DNA of 64,000 nt from Mesostigma viride (lineage: Eukaryota; Streptophyta; Mesostigmatophyceae; Mesostigmatales; Mesostigmataceae). Position 1 is the first letter of the stretch. Each line of letters opens with the position of its first letter. Below the pieces are notes generated by a model. That model searched no databases. It was not told where the DNA came from and saw only the letters and a list, made by a program, of their open reading frames with translations. The translations under genes were made by a program, and so were the position numbers. Shown here piece after piece: positions 58,591 through 64,000 of the stretch. The stretch lies in the NCBI GenBank assembly GCA_009746045.1, contig RPFO01000246.1:665642-729641 (forward strand). Reading direction: 5' to 3'.

Positions 58591-58625
58591 GTGGGGGAGG
58601 GGGGGCTATCGCCCCCCCTCCCCGA
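58591..58625. other. alternative terminal hairpin of unit U9
   Basis: GGGGGAGGGGGGG and CCCCCCCTCCCC arms around CTATCG, preceded by A6 and the same GACAAG start as the other units. A half copy lies at 63928-63955. Confidence 0.55.
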
Positions 58626-59073
58626 CTTGAGAGGACGTGACTCGCCGCTAGCGGCCCAGAGGCCGATAGTCGACCTTCTGGGCGCCAACCGCACCGGCCC
58701 GCGCGACGCGCCAAGACCCTTCCACGGAGGACGCGCGAGCGGACGATTCCGACCGGGACGAACCGCCGCCGTGCGCCACGCGCAACGGACCCTTCCCCGT
58801 GAACACCGTGGAAGCTCTCCGAGCGTGAGATACTTGGAAATTTCGTCACGTTCGTATCGAAAATGAAATTTCTGACAAATTTGTCAGCTCGGACAGAACC
58901 ACAATGAATTTCAGCATACCATTCGATACAACAATGATGATATTTCGGCGTCGGATACTTGGAAATTTCGTTACGTTCGTATCGCCAGTGAAATTCTGAC
59001 AAATTTTATCCTGAACTATTTCGCATCATAACATGACTCCGTTGGGAGATCATCATGTAGCACTGGCTAACAT

Positions 59074-61014
59074 ATTCCCTTGCTGGATGGATGGAGGTAG
59101 GTGAAGAATCAAACCTTTTTGAATGACCTTATTTGTCTAATTGTAATTGCCTAGCACAGTCTACCTAGAGGAGGGCCCTGATTGGCACAATTGTGGCCAT
59201 GTACGTAATTATGCTACATGTCGTACATGATCTCCCAACTAGTCATGTTATAATTTAATTTCATTTTAATGCTAGCATGTCTTGTTGCATGCCCTCAAAG
59301 CTAAAATTGTTTATCACATGCAGAGAGAGCCCGCACAATGAATTTCAGCGTACCATTCATTAATTAATTATACCATGCGATATACTTTACAGATATTTCG
59401 CTGTCAAATACTTCGAAATTTGGGTACTGCTTTTTGCAAGCCAGCCATAAGGACCAAACACTCCCATGCAAACTCCCATTTTCATCATTAATTAATATTC
59501 ATTGAGTGGCAATCCTTTCATTCCTTTGTTCACACATGCACCATCCGTCATTCCCATTATTAAATTGAAAAAATTAAATCATAGCATGACTCCGTGGTGC
59601 CCACTATGACTTCATGGGGGGGGCTGGCATGCTTGCGTGGGTGTGGGGGGCCTCGCATGCGTGCGTGGGTGTGGGGGGGAGTGGCATGCATGCGTGGGTG
59701 TGGTGGGGGGCTGCCATGCATGCGTGGGGTTAGGGGGGGGCTGGCACGCGTGTGTGGGTTCGTGGGGTGGCTGCCATGCGTGCGTGGGTGTGTGGGGTGG
59801 CTGGCATGCGTACGTGGGTGTGGGGGGTGGCTGGCATGCATAAGTGGGTTTGTGATGGGCTGGCATGCGTGCGTGGGTTGGTGGGGTGGCTGGCATGCAT
59901 GCGTGCATGTGGGGGGTCGCTGGCATGCATGCGTGGGTTTGTGGGGTAGCTGGCATGCAGGCGTGGGTGTGGGAGGGGCTGGCATGCATGCGTGGGTGTG
60001 GGGGGTGGCTGGCATGCATGCCTGCATGTGGGCACTACATTTCGCCGCCTAGGACACCTTTTTTAGCGGGGAATGTGGTTCGGTCTAGTAGGGGAAAACG
60101 GTGGCAGGTCTCCGAGCGTCAGATACTAGGAAATTTCGTTACGTTCGTATCGAGAGTAGATTTCTGACAATTTTCCTCGTTCGGACAGAGCCACAGTGAA
60201 TTTCAGCATCCGTCCAGTACCAAAGCATGGACCTAGCAGGAATTCCGTCAGACATCTCGGAAGTAGCAATTTTTAGTATCGAGCGCACTTTCGCTAGTGT
60301 TCAGTACGAATTCGGCCTCCGTCAGGTCAGCAAGCGGCGTGGGAATATACTGAACCGAACAAATCGGTGGACTGTACTAAGAAATTCGTACTCAAATTTC
60401 GTCATCGGAATCGGAGGAAAATATTCGACCAAGGACTAGAGATTTCATCGAATTTTCAGAACTGGCCAATTGATGCCAAATGGCGCGATTCTAGATAACA
60501 AGTGTTGCTTTACTGGTATCCGACGGTGCCGAACTTCGAAATTGAATTTGTAACCCCCGCCGTATTGACGGAACCACATTCTCGCATAAATTGGGTTTCC
60601 GCGGTGGCGAAATGTAGTGGGGTGGGGCTGGCATGCGTGCGTGGGTTGGTGGGGTGGCTGGCATGCATGCGTGCATGTGGGGGGTCGCTGGCATGGATGC
60701 GTGGGTTTGTGGGGTAGCTGGCATGCGGGCGTGGGTGTGGGAGGGGCTGGCATGCATGCCTGCATGTGGGGTAGGGCTGGCATGCGTGCGTGGGTGTGGG
60801 GGGGGGCTGCCATGCGTGTGTCGCGGGGCTGGCATTCGTGGGTGGTTGGCGGGGGGAGTGGCATGCATGCGTGGGTGTGGTGGGGAGCTGTCATGCATGC
60901 GTGGTTTTAAGGGGGGGCTGGCACGCGTGCGTGGGTTCGTGGGGTGGCTGCCATGCGTGCGTGGGGGTGGGGGGTGGCTGGCATGCGTAAGTGGCTGTGG
61001 GGGTTGCTGGATGG
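59074..61014. repeat. 1.94-kb segment, first copy of a tandem duplication in U9
   Basis: 59074 onward repeats at 61015, an offset of 1941 bp. It includes the ATTCCCTTGCTGGATGGATG start, an AT-rich stretch, and the run into the 30-bp minisatellite (59615-60032). In this copy the minisatellite is split by a 580-bp insert (60033-60609) with sequence also seen around 58830-59000. Confidence 0.8.
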
Positions 61015-62830
61015 ATTCCCTTGCTGGATGGATGGAGGTAGGTGAAGAATCAAACCTTTTTGAATGACCTTATTTGTCTAATTGTAATTGCCTAGCACAG
61101 TCTACCTAGAGGAGGGCCCTGATTGGCACAATTGTGGCCATGTACGTAATTATGCTACATGTCGTACATGATCTCCCAACTAGTCATGTTATAATTTAAT
61201 TTCATTTTAATGCTAGCATGTCTTGTTGCATGCCCTCAAAGCTAAAATTGTTTATCACATGCAGAGAGAGCCCGCACAATGAATTTCAGCGTACCATTCA
61301 TTAATTAATTATACCATGCGATATACTTTACAGATATTTCGCTGTCAAATACTTCGAAATTTGGGTACTGCTTTTTGCAAGCCAGCCATAAGGACCAAAC
61401 ACTCCCATGCAAACTCCCATTTTCATCATTAATTAATATTCATTGAGTGGCAATCCTTTCATTCCTTTGTTCACACATGCACCATCCGTCATTCCCATTA
61501 TTAAATTGAAAAAATTAAATCATAGCATGACTCCGTGGTGCCCACTATGACTTCATGGGGGGGGCTGGCATGCTTGCGTGGGTGTGGGGGGGCCTCGCAT
61601 GCGTGCGTGGGTGTGGGGGGGGAGTGGCATGCATGCGTGGGTGTGGTGGGGGGCTGCCATGCATGCGTGGGGTTAGGGGGGGCTGGCACGCGTGTGTGGG
61701 TTCGTGGGGTGGCTGCCATGCGTGCGTGGGTGTGTGGGGTGGCTGGCATGCGTACGTGGGTGTGGGGGGTGGCTGGCATGCATAAGTGGGTTTGTGATGG
61801 GCTGGCATGCGTGCGTGGGTTGGTGGGGTGGCTGGCATGCATGCGTGCATGTGGGGGGTCGCTGGCATGCATGCGTGGGTTTGTGGGGTAGCTGGCATGC
61901 AGGCGTGGGTGTGGGAGGGGCTGGCATGCATGCGTGGGTGTGGGGGGTGGCTGGCATGCATGCCTGCATGTGGGGTGGGGCTGGCATGCGTGCGTGGGTG
62001 TGGGGGGGGCTCGCATGCGTGCGTGGGTGTGTGGGGGGGCTCGCATGCGTGCGTGGGTGTGGGGGGGAGTGGCATGCATGCGTGGGTGTGGTGGGGGGCT
62101 GCCATGCATGCGTGGGGTTAGGGGGGGCTGGCACGCGTGTGTGGGTTGGTGGGGTGGCTGCCATGCGTGCGTGGGTGTGTGGGGTGGCTGGCATGCGTAC
62201 GTGGGTGTGGGGGGTGGCTGGCATGCATAAGTGGGTTTGTGATGGGCTGGCATGCGTGCGTGGGTTGGTGGGGTGGCTGGCATGCATGCGTGCATGTGGG
62301 GGGTCGCTGGCATGGATGCGTGGGTTTGTGGGGTAGCTGGCATGCGGGCGTGGGTGTGGGAGGGGCTGGCATGCATGCCTGCATGTGGGGTAGGGCTGGC
62401 ATGCGTGCGTGGGTGTGGGGGGGGCTGCCATGCGTGTGTCGGGGGGCTGGCATGCGTGGGTGGTTGGCGGGGGGAGTGGCATGCATGCGTGGGTGTGGTG
62501 GGGAGCTGCCATGCATGCGTGGTTTTAAGGGGGGGCTGGCACGCGTGCGTGGGTTCGTGGGGTGGCTGCCATGCGTGCGTGGGGGTGGGGGGTGGCTGGC
62601 ATGCGTAAGTGGCTGTGGGGGTTGCTGGAATGCATAAGTGGGTTGTGGGGTGGCTGGCATGCGTGCGTGGGTGTGGGGGTGGCTGGCATGCGTGCGTGGA
62701 TTGGTGGGGTGGCTGGCATGCATGCGGGCATGTGGGGGGTGGCTGGAATCCATGCGTGGGTTTGTGGGGTATAGCTAACATGTGTGCGTGGGTGTGGGAG
62801 GGGCTGGCATGCATGCGTTGGTTGACATGC
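61015..62830. repeat. second copy of the U9 duplication, with an uninterrupted 30-bp minisatellite (61555-62820)
   Basis: Nearly identical to 59074-59640, then continues through a longer minisatellite that contains an internal duplication of about 440 bp. It is followed by diverged U2-type interior sequence. Confidence 0.8.
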
Positions 62831-63927
62831 CATGGATGAAAAACGCCAAGAAGAGTATATGGCCCCGCTGCCACCAAAAATCACCTGGTTGATCAACCAA
62901 GGGGATAGCCTGCACAGTGAGACACAAACACAGCAGACCCAGCAAAGCAAAATTCAGGTTGTAAGCGAGTGGAGATTACTTTTGACATGCTTGATGAAGA
63001 AATATATAACACACCTTCTATTGTCACACCTTCTATAAACAAATGGTTGATTGATCACCTTATACACCACGTAAACATGCTACCAGACGCGCTCTTCAGT
63101 CCAGTCAAAATCCACGTGCGAAGCAAGTCAGCTTACGCAGAAAGCACCATGAATGTCAGCCAGTACAGCAGTAAATGACGCCCCAAACCCGTGACCAGGC
63201 AAGCATCCAGAGGGGCTTTCACCGCCCAGTATATTCCAGAAAAAAGCATCACAGATCCTTGGGCAACGGACGTTCACACAGGACATGCGAAGGACCATGA
63301 AGATGGCGTCCTGCACGGCTAATCTGCGTTTTTAAAAACCCTTGCTACGCTATGTCTTTGCTGCGACTAGGTGGATTCGGCGAAATGGAAAGAACGCAAC
63401 CATGAAAATGCATCAGAAAGAGAGCAGGTACTACCCCGGTCATCGAAACAAACGCCTCACCATCGGCATCGCCGGTTACGTCCCGTGGCAAAAAATCCAG
63501 CGTTCTTTCCAATATGATGTGGCGACAGCAGAAGCTCGTTGGCCACACCCCAAGCCTTCCACGAACAGCAAACTGATTTCACTAGGCACCCAATACGTAA
63601 AGCAGTTAAGCATGATACTACAATACCTAAATCTACAACGACATTCCATTTCCAGGTCGCCATAGCGACACGGACCTCTCCCACGCAGGTATCACTCCGT
63701 TGACGCACCTCCAGCTCATAAAATTTCGCACTTGCTCTTCAAACATAAAATTTTGACGTATAAAACCATGGCTGCGCATTCCCCATCCCAATTTTCTAGC
63801 CTACGTTGCCTGCCATCGCCAGCCAGCACAAGGAAAATTGCTCGCGCAGCACGTCACTTTGTTTTTCGCCCCGAGCATGCCGCACGCTTTGCCAATAATT
63901 CCCAGTTCCCACTGCCCAGCAAGAAAA
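62831..63927. other. diverged U2-type interior (post-minisatellite segment and TATA segment)
   Basis: Matches 13640-14760 of U2 with many substitutions and small indels, including the doubtful small open frame and the TATA element at 63759. It ends at a half copy of the U9 hairpin start. Confidence 0.65.
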
Positions 63928-64000
63928 AAGTGGGGGAGGGGGGGCTATCGCTAACTGAAAATTCCGTCTCGTTTGATTCTATTTCCCCTGTTCAGGCGCG

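Larger units (their letters stand above)
58579..64000 (-). mobile_element. unit U9 with a second type of hairpin block, continuing past the window
   Basis: Starts GACAAGAAAAAAGTGGGGG and a hairpin of G and C runs (58591-58625), then a GC-rich block of about 220 bp unlike that of U1-U8 but in the same place. Later parts (minisatellite, 62830-63900) match the interior of U2 in order and sequence but are diverged. A half copy of the hairpin start sits at 63928-63955. No right end like that of U1-U8 is seen. Confidence 0.5.

Overview
The window is nuclear DNA of a eukaryote, probably a GC-rich protist or alga; I cannot name the lineage. Evidence: genes split by GT-AG introns with C-rich pyrimidine tracts, a plant/protist-style hybrid histidine kinase, a Helitron transposon, and a very high load of minisatellites and satellites. 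There is no operon organisation, rRNA gene, tRNA gene or CRISPR array that I can support.

Layout. (1) 1-9138, minus strand: the 5' part of a hybrid-type sensor histidine kinase gene (7 visible exons). It has two membrane segments around an extracellular sensor, HisKA and HATPase domains, and a very long Ser/Pro/Gly/Ala-rich tail that runs off the left edge. Several of its introns carry tandem repeats. (2) 9139-10284: intergenic, with CAA/GTT microsatellites. (3) 10285-58578: what I read as one head-to-tail array of eight units that share both ends: a left GC-rich block of about 250 bp starting with a GC hairpin, and a right end of about 600 bp. Units: 1.1 kb (U1), three near-identical 4.12 kb copies (U2-U4), 1.1 kb (U5), 3.9 kb (U6), 28.5 kb (U7), 1.2 kb (U8). 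A ninth unit with a different hairpin block (U9) starts at 58579 and runs to the window end.

U7 (28865-57404) appears to be the autonomous member. On its minus strand it carries a roughly 22-kb, 25-exon Helitron Rep-helicase gene. From the N-terminus: five to six copies of a two-exon repeat I do not recognise, the Helitron N-terminal region, the HUH/two-Tyr Rep domain, the Pif1-type helicase, acidic mini-exons, and a large C-terminal region with a twice-repeated pair of ubiquitin-protease-like domains. Nearly all exon junctions are phase 0 and join in frame, which supports one gene. Upstream of it in U7 are candidate exons of a second, possibly armadillo-like protein.

U1-U6 and U8 look like internally deleted, non-autonomous derivatives that keep only the ends. 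U2-U4, U6 and U9 are filled mostly by a 30-bp G-rich minisatellite plus a shared AT-richer segment with a TATA box. The 30-bp minisatellite also occurs inside U7 introns and 3' flank. The apparent long proteins rich in His/Ala/Cys/Pro/Thr that it encodes in many frames are artefacts of a repeat period divisible by three.
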